A stretch of 64,000 bases of DNA from Prochlorococcus sp. AG-418-G23 (lineage in GTDB: Bacteria > Cyanobacteriota > Cyanobacteriia > PCC-6307 > Cyanobiaceae). The notes under the pieces were generated by a model. The model worked only from the letters and a program-made list of their open reading frames with translations. It was not told where the DNA came from and did no database searches. A program made the position numbers and the translations under genes. The stretch lies in contig QCLY01000001.1 in NCBI GenBank assembly GCA_003214195.1, positions 1 through 64,000 of the forward strand, in the 5' to 3' direction. This document shows, piece after piece, positions 7,906 through 14,646 of the stretch (within the stretch, counting starts at the first letter, position 1; the number at the start of each line of letters is the position of its first letter).

Positions 7906-8027
7906 ATTTAATTAGTTTTTAAAATAATATTTCTATAAATTTAGTAAAATTTTTTTTTAATTTTGAAGTAACCAATACTTTTTTATTTACTATACCCACT
8001 AAATTTTGTTTAACTACAAAAATAAAT

Positions 8028-8162
8028 GTGTTGAGAAAACTAAAACAGTTAGAGAAATTTAACGGAAGACTCGCAATGGGAGGGTTGATATATTTAGTTT
8101 TTACAAAATTAGTTTCTAACCGTGCCGACATTTTAGACCAACTTAAATCTTATTTAATTTAA
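8028..8162 (+). CDS. hli: High-light-inducible protein (HLIP/SCP family, 44 aa)
   Basis: The reading frame contains LEKFNGRLAMGGLIYLVFTK, the chlorophyll-binding signature of one-helix LHC-like proteins (E-x-x-N-G-R-x-A-M-x-G, with E9, N12 and R14). The single membrane helix is followed by a polar tail ending QLKSYLI. HLIPs bind chlorophyll and carotenoid and protect photosystems under light or nutrient stress. The start is uncertain: GTG 8028 or TTG 8031. The frame stays open upstream to 7923 without an ATG. A longer open frame on the opposite strand (7919-8131) is a shadow of this gene. Confidence 0.8.
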   Translation: MLRKLKQLEKFNGRLAMGGLIYLVFTKLVSNRADILDQLKSYLI

Positions 8163-8178
8163 AAATGAATTGTAAATA

Positions 8179-8271
8179 TTATCCTGGAATATTTCTTTTT
8201 ATATAAGCGTCTTTTAAAGGTAAAATTAATCCCAATAATGTAGAAAATATAGCAATTTCAGTAGTTCCCAT
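8179..8271 (-). CDS. Possible very small membrane protein (30 aa)
   Basis: ATG 8271 to TAA 8179 encodes MGTTEIAIFSTLLGLILPLK and then DAYIKRNIPG. One hydrophobic helix is followed by a basic tail. Size and topology are those of small thylakoid proteins, but with 30 residues chance cannot be excluded. It converges on the hli gene with a 16-bp gap. Confidence 0.35.
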   Translation of the reverse strand: MGTTEIAIFSTLLGLILPLKDAYIKRNIPG

Positions 8272-8368
8272 TTGATTATTGAATTATCTCTAGTTTGAAA
8301 ATAAATTCAAAGTTCGCCAACAAAACCAATAACTTGCTATAGTACATTTATACTATTAGCTTGTTATT

Positions 8369-8620
8369 GTGAGCTCGGCAACTCCTGAGTTTCTTTTTGT
8401 TAGGCCTGGTGATTATGTAGTAATTAAAAATGAAGAAAATTGCGAGAATTCTAAAGAAAAGAATAAAAATTATTGGGTCGGTCAAGTCATCGACTGTATT
8501 GGAGGAGCTAGAAATCCAAATTCATGGACTTTGTTCCAAGTAGCCAATATTGATAATGGAGAGATCACTATAATCAACGCAGATATTGTAGAAAAAATTT
8601 TGAAACCTTCTGAAGGTTAA
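8369..8620 (+). CDS. Small picocyanobacterial protein, DUF3104-like (83 aa)
   Basis: GTG start at 8369. The core is FVRPGDYVVIKN, then NYWVGQVIDCIGGARNPNSW and TLFQVANIDNGEITIINAD, a beta-rich barrel-like pattern. I associate it with DUF3104 proteins of Prochlorococcus and Synechococcus. The W-V-G-Q-V and GGAR-P motifs are its hallmarks. No enzymatic residues are obvious. The family assignment is from memory of the motif and needs a profile search. Confidence 0.6.
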   Translation: MSSATPEFLFVRPGDYVVIKNEENCENSKEKNKNYWVGQVIDCIGGARNPNSWTLFQVANIDNGEITIINADIVEKILKPSEG

Positions 8621-9023
8621 CCTTATTGATAGCAAGTACTTTCCAAAAATAATTTAAAAATTAAAATAATTATCTAGCTTTTTTAAGTTTAATTTCTCTT
8701 CAAATCAATAAACCAATAACAACAGCACACATATTCAGAATAAATGGGTCTAATAGCATTAATAAAGTGAATAGCTATGTAAAAAGCAAAAATTATGATT
8801 TACCAATTTATAAAGAACACTAATATTCAAATATAATGTTATTTGTATCCATACAGAGTTAATCAATAGCCTCCTCCTTATCTACAAAATTCCAAATATA
8901 TAAGATTTCTTCTTTTGTAATCTAGTAAGTTCATTTTTTATTATCTAAAATGGCAAAACATATTTGATAAATTTGATAATGCCTCTAAAAGGTGGCTTAT
9001 TTAATATTCAAAAATTTGAAAAC
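8621..9023. other. Gene-poor AT-rich stretch
   Basis: About 400 bp with no convincing gene. On the minus strand a perfect Shine-Dalgarno-like AAGGAGGAGG (8870-8879) precedes a TTG at 8866 and a 35-codon frame to 8759, but the product has no recognisable design. Fragments resembling small membrane peptides occur in other frames, so this may hold decayed small genes. I see no hairpin terminator here. Confidence 0.4.
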
Positions 9024-9125
9024 TTATCTCAAGTAACTAGACCCTCTATATGTAAGCTTTACTGTTTTCTCTTCTTGTTTCTTACAATATACAAATGACT
9101 TGCCATTAAAATACATGTTAACCAT
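9024..9125 (-). CDS. Small YRG-motif peptide (33 aa), possibly DUF4278-like
   Basis: ATG 9125 (or the second ATG at 9116) to TAA 9024. The sequence is VYCKKQEEKTVKLTYRGSSY near the C-terminus. The KLTYRGxxY element recalls the DUF4278 family of small cyanobacterial proteins, which includes the PII-binding regulator PirA; that link rests on a short motif only. The gene starts 10 nt after a T-run that ends a terminator-like hairpin on the same strand, so it looks like the target of the structured leader at 9136-9223. Confidence 0.45.
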   Translation of the reverse strand: MVNMYFNGKSFVYCKKQEEKTVKLTYRGSSYLR

Positions 9126-9135
9126 AATGCAGTTC

Positions 9136-9223
9136 CTAAAAATGCTCAAGTCCCCGTCCTATGACTTGAGTCGTACTGCGGTCTATCAGGTGGTAGATCG
9201 GACGATTATGTAGTGTTTACTAC
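9136..9223 (-). ncRNA. Candidate structured leader RNA or small RNA (about 90 nt)
   Basis: On the minus strand three hairpins follow a promoter. H1: TGTAGT/ACTACA (9224-9219 with 9214-9209). H2: CGATCTA/TAGACCG (9200-9194 with 9185-9179), enclosed by TCGT/ACGA (9205-9202 with 9174-9171). H3: CTCAAGT/ACTTGAG (9170-9164 with 9151-9145), followed by CATTTTTAG. CGTCC beside H2 can also pair with GGACG in the H3 loop, a possible pseudoknot. The segment is near 50% GC in a roughly 25% GC background. It may be a free small RNA or an attenuating leader for the YRG peptide gene. No known class was recognised; it does not fit the glutamine riboswitch layout. Confidence 0.55.
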
Positions 9224-9229
9224 AATTTA

Positions 9230-9258
9230 TTTGTAGATTATTTGCACTTAACTGTCAA
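9230..9258 (-). promoter_or_regulatory. Sigma-70-type promoter for the structured RNA
   Basis: Read on the minus strand, a perfect -35 TTGACA (9258-9253) is followed after exactly 17 nt by TACAAA (9235-9230), a 4/6 match to TATAAT. Transcription would start near 9223, at the first hairpin of the candidate RNA. Confidence 0.55.
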
Positions 9259-9707
9259 CCCTTACGTGAAGCTAATCTTCAATTTAGACTTGGATGCTTC
9301 ATTTAAAAAATTCCTAAAAAGAATAAAACACAAATAAGTACGAGTAAATCCTATAAATACGAAAATAAACGCAAGAACAACACATATAGGGCAATGTGGG
9401 AATTCCATTATTAGTTATCCAATATAAACTTCAACTGAGTTTCTGCACTTATAATATCGATTCTTCTTTGAAATGATTTCAACAATTTAATTATTTTTTT
9501 CAAAATCAAACCTTTTTTATTCTTGATAATAATATTATTTGTATAGTAAATTTATCAATGAGCAAAAATACTGACTCTGTTGATATAACTAAACTCTTGT
9601 AACGTAAATATACAATAATTAGCTAAAATTATATACTTAAAATTTTCTCTTAGTTTGCTTCACTTGTCATATTTCAAGGTAAGATTTTAATGGTGTTTCT
9701 TTGGAAG
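9259..9707. other. AT-rich intergenic stretch
   Basis: No gene is supported. A 14-codon frame (ATG 9558, MSKNTDSVDITKLL) is present but too short to call. A loose TGAAGC/GCTTCA inverted repeat lies at 9267-9301. The stretch ends at the hairpin at 9719-9738. Confidence 0.4.
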
Positions 9708-9718
9708 AGTTTCACCAA

Positions 9719-9738
9719 GAGGGGCTATTTAGCCCCTT
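9719..9738 (+). terminator. GC-rich terminator-like hairpin
   Basis: GAGGGGCT and AGCCCCTT flank an ATTT loop, giving 7 pairs plus a G-T pair, followed by TCTTCCCAAT. It is the most stable hairpin for several hundred bases. No annotated gene ends just upstream, so it may terminate an unannotated small RNA transcribed from about 9600 onward. The trailing sequence is only moderately T-rich. Confidence 0.45.
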
Positions 9739-9865
9739 CTTCCCAATAATTATTTTACAGTCAACAATTAATCTGAAATTATATAGTTGAAACTCTCTTT
9801 TTTTTCACAGTAAAAAGATTTGTATCTGAAAAAACGATGACTCTTCTTATTTATTTAATCAGCTA

Positions 9866-9982
9866 ATGAATATTTCACCTCACCTTTTAATTGATGCTGT
9901 AATACTTAGTGCTGCACTTACAATTACTTTATTGTTAAGAGCTAAAGGTAATGCTGCCAGAAAAGAAAAAGAAAAAAACTGA
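9866..9982 (+). CDS. Small membrane protein (38 aa) ending at a slippery A AAA AAC site
   Basis: ATG 9866 encodes one membrane helix (HLLIDAVILSAALTITLLLR) and a basic tail (KGNAARKEKEKN), ending at TGA 9980-9982. The last codons are GAA AAA AAC TGA, so an A AAA AAC heptamer in the correct phase for -1 slippage sits directly before the stop. The -1 frame continues to TAA 10054-10056 with KLKLDKAREKWGKF, then IAQGWRQSKVVW, a plausible continuation. Either the ancestral 63-residue gene has lost one A, or frameshifting makes both forms. A 9-codon frame ends in TAATG at its start. Confidence 0.6.
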   Translation: MNISPHLLIDAVILSAALTITLLLRAKGNAARKEKEKN

Positions 9983-10056
9983 AGCTTGATAAAGCTAGAG
10001 AAAAATGGGGGAAATTTATTGCTCAAGGGTGGAGGCAATCAAAGGTAGTTTGGTAA
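9979..10056 (+). pseudogene. Out-of-frame C-terminal part of the preceding small gene
   Basis: This is the -1 frame continuation after the A7 run: 25 codons, Lys/Arg-rich helix then GWRQSKVVW. It has no start codon or ribosome binding site of its own. It is meaningful only if joined to the 9866 frame by one extra A or by ribosomal -1 frameshifting. A single-base assembly error in the homopolymer would explain it equally well. Confidence 0.45.
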
Positions 10057-10287
10057 ATAAATTAATGATGGAAAGTCAATCTAAACTCGAAGGAGATTGA
10101 TTGATTTTTTCTAGCAAATTGGTATCTCTTTCAACCAAAACTTAAAAAGTTTTTTAACTAATAAATAGGAGGCATTTTGTTTTTGGAATTTGAATCGTAT
10201 GCACCTTATATTTACTATCCACAAAATTTTTGAAGTAATTAAAATTCCTACATTATTTCTTCACTTTATGAATAAAACCAGATAGTG
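10057..10287. other. Intergenic stretch with no supported gene
   Basis: Very AT-rich. A 29-codon frame from ATG 10200 (MHLIFTIHKIFEVIKIPTLF) is hydrophobic but without supporting signals. Nothing else is visible before the palindromes at 10288. Confidence 0.4.
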
Positions 10288-10323
10288 ATAAATACAATAA
10301 AGTATTTATAAGGTATTAATACC
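10288..10323. promoter_or_regulatory. Two adjacent palindromes upstream of the SD-rich small genes
   Basis: First, ATAAATAC (10288-10295) and GTATTTAT (10302-10309) are perfect 8-bp arms around AATAAA. Two bases later comes the 12-bp perfect palindrome GGTATTAATACC (10312-10323). They lie 35-70 bp upstream of the 10358/10382 starts, the usual place for operator or promoter elements. Low-complexity AT sequence makes chance palindromes more likely, hence modest confidence. Confidence 0.4.
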
Positions 10324-10381
10324 CTATGAATTTAAATTAGAAAGGAGGATAATAAAAATGTTAGAGATTAAAGGAGGTTTT

Positions 10382-10546
10382 ATGAAACTCACTACTCCAT
10401 TCACCGCTCTTAAAAACGCTACTTCAGATATTTGGAAAATGCATGATTTCAATTATGAATTGCCCAAAAAAGATGAAAAAGAATATTGGAATCAAGAATG
10501 CATAACTCATCCTACCAATAGTCATTGTAAGATTTATTGCGATTAA
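10382..10546 (+). CDS. Small Cys-tailed hypothetical protein (54 aa)
   Basis: The frame opens at ATG 10358, but ATG 10382 follows AAAGGAGGTTTT with ideal spacing, so I choose it. The upstream ATG also has a consensus AAAGGAGG at 10341-10348, an unusual double arrangement. The product begins MKLTTPFTALKNATSDIWKM and ends with a Cys/His-containing tail (NQECITHPTNSHCKIYCD) with three cysteines and two histidines. It could bind metal, but I know no function. Similar short Cys-tailed proteins occur in picocyanobacteria as far as I recall. Confidence 0.65.
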   Translation: MKLTTPFTALKNATSDIWKMHDFNYELPKKDEKEYWNQECITHPTNSHCKIYCD

Positions 10547-10632
10547 TATTTATCTTTTTTAGGTATTCTTACGCTTGATTTTTATATATCATCCGTACTA
10601 AATCATACGTAAATAGAAAGGAGGACAAACAA

Positions 10633-10734
10633 ATGACTAATTTAATTATAGAAATTCTATTTTGGGCAATTTTAATTTCTTACATAGGATTAAGATTTTC
10701 TCAAACTTGGGATGGCTACAAAAAACAGTATTAA
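10633..10734 (+). CDS. Very small membrane protein (33 aa) with consensus SD
   Basis: ATG 10633 preceded by GAAAGGAGG at 10617-10625, near-perfect Shine-Dalgarno spacing. The product is one hydrophobic helix (LIIEILFWAILISYIGLRF) with a polar tail (SQTWDGYKKQY). The strong ribosome site makes this a credible gene despite its length. It follows the Cys-tailed gene by 86 bp and precedes another SD-led frame by 12 bp. Function unknown. Confidence 0.6.
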   Translation: MTNLIIEILFWAILISYIGLRFSQTWDGYKKQY

Positions 10735-10746
10735 TTAGGAGGAAAG

Positions 10747-10836
10747 ATTAAACTTCAAGAACATTTCACAGTTCCAAACGAAGATCTTAGAGATCTAGAT
10801 TATGTAAAAATTAAAAGTCCTAGAAGAAACTTTTAA
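10747..10836 (+). CDS. Possible tiny gene with an ATT start (29 aa)
   Basis: AGGAGG (10738-10742 region) is followed at normal spacing by ATT rather than ATG, then an open frame to TAA 10836 encoding KLQEHFTVPNEDLRDLDYVK and IKSPRRNF. No ATG, GTG or TTG is available. Either ATT is used as a rare start, or the start codon has mutated and this is a decaying gene. The polar, Asp-rich product has no recognised family. Confidence 0.3.
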   Translation: MKLQEHFTVPNEDLRDLDYVKIKSPRRNF

Positions 10837-10963
10837 GAAAGAATATCAAGATTAACCAACGAAAGAAGATGCTTTAGTTCGTAGTAACTGAAGATTCATT
10901 AATCTTTTTTCAAAGCTTCCATATTCTAAAAGATACCTAAATGTATTTAATGAGAGGTGATTT

Positions 10964-11482
10964 ATGAATTTAAGATTCTTACCAATAACTATTTTTCGAG
11001 AGACTCCAAAAGTCACATTCTTTGATGCAGGTTTGGATTCATCTAATGGTTGTGATGTGGTAATTCATTCTGAAGAGGCCATTTCGCCTCCAAATGAATT
11101 TAATGATGAACAATATTACTTACACAATCATCAAACTGATTACAACTTAGTTGTTACTGGAAAAAGAACATTTATTTTAATAAATCCTTCGTGGGATGAA
11201 CCCCATCATGAAATTTTTTTAAATAGATCTATGGGGGCACTAGAAATTCCTATTGGGACCTATCACAGATCAATCTCAGGGGAAGAAGGTAGTGTTGTTT
11301 TAAATCAACCAAAAAGAGATGCATTTTTTGATCCCGCTAAAGAATTTATACCTCAAAAATTAGACAGAAAAAATTTAGTTAAAGCAAGAAAGAGTCAACC
11401 CGTTTATTGGTTTTACGAAAACAATCAAATTAAAAGAGTTTGTTTGAATCCTCTAGAAAACAAAGTTAAAGCAATTTCTTGA
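10964..11482 (+). CDS. Cupin-fold protein (172 aa)
   Basis: A double-stranded beta-helix protein. Cupin motif 1 is visible as HNHQTDYNLVVTG (H54, H56, with the usual Glu position not conserved), and motif 2 as PIGTYHRSIS at 96-105 (H101). The histidines could hold a metal, but the missing Glu makes enzyme activity uncertain. GAGAGGTG before ATG 10964 supports the start. The LOG-family gene starts 1 bp after its stop, so the two are almost certainly co-translated. Substrate unknown. Confidence 0.75.
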   Translation: MNLRFLPITIFRETPKVTFFDAGLDSSNGCDVVIHSEEAISPPNEFNDEQYYLHNHQTDYNLVVTGKRTFILINPSWDEPHHEIFLNRSMGALEIPIGTYHRSISGEEGSVVLNQPKRDAFFDPAKEFIPQKLDRKNLVKARKSQPVYWFYENNQIKRVCLNPLENKVKAIS

Positions 11483-11483
11483 T

Positions 11484-12377
11484 ATGGATAAAACACAAAA
11501 AGATATTTTACATAAAACTAATGATTTACAGAATCTGAATTTGATTGTTAATTCTGATTCCTATAAATTGGCTCATGAAGATTTTAACTTGCTCGGCAGA
11601 AATGAAATGCGTGGGGTCAGAATGATGCTTGAAATTACTAAACCAGATTTAATTCTTGAAGAAAATAAAATCCATTCAACAATAATAATTTTTGGAGGTG
11701 CAAATATTTCAAAAAAATCAAAAACAATAGAAAAGATTAACGAAGTACAACAGTTAATTGATATAAATCCTTCATCCAAGTTACTTAAACGAAATCTGAA
11801 TAGATTAAAAAATTTACTATTGATGAGTCACTTCTATCGATCCGCCAAGGAGTTTTCTAAACTAGTTTCAATTAATAATCAAAACAATAACATTAATTCT
11901 CATGTGATCATGACAGGTGGTGGGCCAGGGATTATGGAAGCTGCTAATAGAGGAGCATTTGAAGCAAATTGCAAATCTATAGGGTTAAATATAAGTCTCC
12001 CAAATGAACAAATTCCAAATGCTTTCATAACTCCTGGTCTTTGCTTTAAATTCAATTATTTTGCATTAAGAAAAGTCCATTTCGTCATGAGAGCAATCGC
12101 AGCTGTATTCTTCCCTGGAGGTTTTGGAACACTTGACGAATTATTTGAACTGTTAACACTCTGTCAAACAGGCATGAAAAATAAAATTCCAATAATCCTA
12201 TTTGGAAGAGAATATTGGGATAAGGTAATTAACTTCAAATATCTAGCTGATCTTGGGTTAATTTCGGATGATCACTTAAATCTTTTTGAATATGCAGAAA
12301 CTCCCTTAGAGGCCTGGGAAATTATCAAATCATCAAATATATCAGATAAGAATATTAATGAAGAAAAAAAGAATTAG
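11484..12377 (+). CDS. LOG family protein (cytokinin-activating/lysine decarboxylase-like)
   Basis: Rossmann-fold protein of 297 residues with both LOG signatures: GGGPGIMEA at 145-153 and PGGFGTLDE at 211-219. Characterised members remove ribose 5-phosphate from N6-modified adenosine monophosphates or from AMP and pyrimidine nucleotides. The long N-terminal part (1-138) with a first Rossmann strand (STIIIFGGANIS) places it with the larger bacterial LOG-like proteins rather than the minimal 200-aa form. It forms a pair with the upstream cupin. The physiological substrate cannot be read from sequence. Confidence 0.85.
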   Translation: MDKTQKDILHKTNDLQNLNLIVNSDSYKLAHEDFNLLGRNEMRGVRMMLEITKPDLILEENKIHSTIIIFGGANISKKSKTIEKINEVQQLIDINPSSKLLKRNLNRLKNLLLMSHFYRSAKEFSKLVSINNQNNNINSHVIMTGGGPGIMEAANRGAFEANCKSIGLNISLPNEQIPNAFITPGLCFKFNYFALRKVHFVMRAIAAVFFPGGFGTLDELFELLTLCQTGMKNKIPIILFGREYWDKVINFKYLADLGLISDDHLNLFEYAETPLEAWEIIKSSNISDKNINEEKKN

Positions 12378-12463
12378 AAAAATTTTTCATATAAATAATG
12401 AAGAAATATCAAGCAAAATGACTCTGGAGATATGAAAAGAGGCAATTCAATCAAATATTTTTT

Positions 12464-12679
12464 TTACTTTTTATCTTTAAAGAAATAATGATTAATTAAA
12501 TTCCAACCCCCAACTATTAATGCAATCTTGATTAATCTTGCCCATCTAAATCCCTCTTTTATGACCTCTTTGTTTGAACCAACATCAGCAGAACTAAAGT
12601 CCAAGAAAATACCTAGGATGGCAGCTGTAATAAAAATAAAAATATATAATTTATTTTTTTTTAAATAATTTTTAATCAT
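12464..12679 (-). CDS. Small membrane protein (71 aa)
   Basis: Two hydrophobic segments, at about residues 11-28 and 50-65. Between them is a polar loop (DVGSNKEVIKEGFRWARL) and at both ends basic residues. A hairpin with both ends in the cytoplasm is likely. It lies 36 bp downstream of the M48 peptidase gene on the same strand and may be co-transcribed with it. Family unknown. Confidence 0.6.
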   Translation of the reverse strand: MIKNYLKKNKLYIFIFITAAILGIFLDFSSADVGSNKEVIKEGFRWARLIKIALIVGGWNLINHYFFKDKK

Positions 12680-12715
12680 GATTAAATTTAATTAGATTAA
12701 ATTTTTTAAATAATA

Positions 12716-13636
12716 TTATTTGATTGGGATGAATATTAAGGAATTTATTTTCCTTTTATATTTCCATTTCCAACTATAGGGTTTAAATGAATTTAAGTAA
12801 GCAAATTTATCATAATTATCTATAGATTTCTCAAGAGATTTATATCTCTCTAAATATCCAGGATGGGTGCTTTCCATATTAGTCTCAGTCTCTAATTTTT
12901 CAAATTCGGTGAGAAACTTAAGTTCTTTTAAACAAGTATCTTTAGGGAAACCTGCATTGATTAACATTTTCGCCCCTTCAAAATCAGCTTTTTTTTCAGA
13001 TTGTCTACTCAATTCCATTTCAACAAAATTTCTTTCTTCATTCTTATAATCTTCATTCTTATTATCTTCTTTATTGTTGTCTTTTTTTAAATAATTATTA
13101 TTCTCTATCTCTATGTTCTTTAAATTTTCAGATAATTTTATTGAATCATTTATGTGGCTATCGAAAATAACATGAGATATCTCATGTCCTATGGTACAAG
13201 CCAATAAATCTGTTTTTTCTCCATACGAACGAAATGTAGATCTACTTAACCAAACAATGCCTCTCCAAGCATAACCCTCTATTCCTCCATACAAATAAGC
13301 TTGTTTGCCAAGCTCATTAAGATTAATACCTCTTAGATTTTTATATTTTTTATATGGATTTAAATTATTGAAATACCAACACTCATCCTCTTTACATAAA
13401 TCTAGTTCTTTTGCCCTCCATGACATATATCTTCCATTAGCGATAGAAAATATTATTTCTTTATCACCCAAATTATTTTTAGCTGCAATTTTATTAACTA
13501 ATTTCTTTATAGTTTTATATTCTTTAGGCATAAAAAGAGTTGAATTATTTCTAACGAAATTAAAGACAAATATTAAAAACAAAAAAACAGGTAAACAAAT
13601 TATTATTTTATTTAAGATAGTTTTCTGATTTTGCAT
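12716..13636 (-). CDS. M48-family metallopeptidase
   Basis: Zinc-dependent endopeptidase. The HEISH motif at residues 151-155 supplies two zinc histidines and the catalytic glutamate; the downstream SEKKADFEGAKML supplies the third ligand (Glu). An N-terminal hydrophobic segment (about 11-28) is an uncleaved anchor or signal. A Lys/Asn/Glu-rich low-complexity insertion (about 170-205) lies between the two halves of the active site. M48 members of this layout (Oma1/BepA-like) act in membrane or envelope protein quality control. Residues up to 306 hold a C-terminal basic domain. Confidence 0.85.
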   Translation of the reverse strand: MQNQKTILNKIIICLPVFLFLIFVFNFVRNNSTLFMPKEYKTIKKLVNKIAAKNNLGDKEIIFSIANGRYMSWRAKELDLCKEDECWYFNNLNPYKKYKNLRGINLNELGKQAYLYGGIEGYAWRGIVWLSRSTFRSYGEKTDLLACTIGHEISHVIFDSHINDSIKLSENLKNIEIENNNYLKKDNNKEDNKNEDYKNEERNFVEMELSRQSEKKADFEGAKMLINAGFPKDTCLKELKFLTEFEKLETETNMESTHPGYLERYKSLEKSIDNYDKFAYLNSFKPYSWKWKYKRKINSLIFIPIK

Positions 13637-13710
13637 TTTATAGTATTAATTGAGTAAGACTTATGATTAATTCCATTTAACAAATCAATCTATTAGGATT
13701 CAATAAATAT

Positions 13711-14373
13711 TTAAATAATGACAAAAAGGGAACTATAAATTATAAAAAATATGATACAGATCCATAAATCAATATGTTTAATTTCCTTTGTTAATGAATC
13801 CCAAACTAAATAAGGATAAATTTGCCCAAGAATTATATGAAATCCCCATAACGCGATTGTTGAAAATATTCCAATCCTTGCAATTGTTGAACCTGATTCA
13901 TACAAATTTGAGAAATCAATACCTAAGCCTCTTATTAAGATTTCATATATTAAATCAACAATCACAATTAACATTACATATCCCCAGTTTTTAATCTTTA
14001 TAAAAAAAACAATAGGAAATAAAAAGGCTAACCAAGAAAATTTAGGAAACTTATAATCAACATACTCACTTCGATTTTTTCCAGATAAGCCATAACCTAA
14101 TAAAGGGACCCAATCCCAGAGATTTACAGGTACTCCATCTGGATCTGTGAGTGTCTGTTCTTTAACCGAACCTTTTACTTCAAAACCATTTTGAAATAAT
14201 AAGTCAATTTTTTTCATATTTCTTCTCATCCTATTACTTAAGCTTTTAAAAGATAATGTACTTTGATCTATCCCACTATCGGATATTTTATTAGTGTCAT
14301 TTGCAGGTTGTTGATTATCAAACTTATCGTTAGATTGGTAAGCTCTCAAATTTCCAGAATTCTTCTTAATCAT
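13711..14373 (-). CDS. Membrane protein of unknown function (220 aa)
   Basis: The N-terminal 50 residues are polar and Asn/Gln/Ser-rich. A helix (MRRNMKKIDLLFQNGFEV) and a TDPDGVPVNLWDWVPLLGYG segment follow. Four membrane helices then occupy about 105-120, 125-145, 160-180 and 200-219. It may be related to small DUF2628-type membrane proteins, but I am not confident. It lies upstream of the M48 peptidase gene on the same strand. Confidence 0.6.
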   Translation of the reverse strand: MIKKNSGNLRAYQSNDKFDNQQPANDTNKISDSGIDQSTLSFKSLSNRMRRNMKKIDLLFQNGFEVKGSVKEQTLTDPDGVPVNLWDWVPLLGYGLSGKNRSEYVDYKFPKFSWLAFLFPIVFFIKIKNWGYVMLIVIVDLIYEILIRGLGIDFSNLYESGSTIARIGIFSTIALWGFHIILGQIYPYLVWDSLTKEIKHIDLWICIIFFIIYSSLFVII

Positions 14374-14646
14374 TCAAATTAATTTAATAAATTGTTAACC
14401 TTAAGTTTATTAAAAATTTTTTAAATAATAATTAATAAATTTTGTCAACATAATAGTTCTACGAATAAAGCACCTAATGAAAAAAAATTAAAAAAAAAGA
14501 TAAGTATCTAGCGGTCTGTTTCTATTGTTTTTAAATTTATTTTTATACGGTAAATTAGATTAAATAAATTAGATGATTTGGATCTAACGAAAGATGAGCA
14601 AAGCTCACTCTATTCACACATCTTAACTTTCTTCTAAATAGTTGAC

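Noticed and set aside
7919-8131. 70-aa frame on the minus strand
   Set aside because: It is the antisense shadow of the plus-strand hli gene; the minus product has no family features, while the plus frame has the full HLIP signature.
8979-9098. 39-codon plus-strand frame (MPLKGGLFNIQKFENLSQ...)
   Set aside because: It runs antisense to the YRG peptide gene, lacks a ribosome site and ends in a low-information hydrophobic tail.
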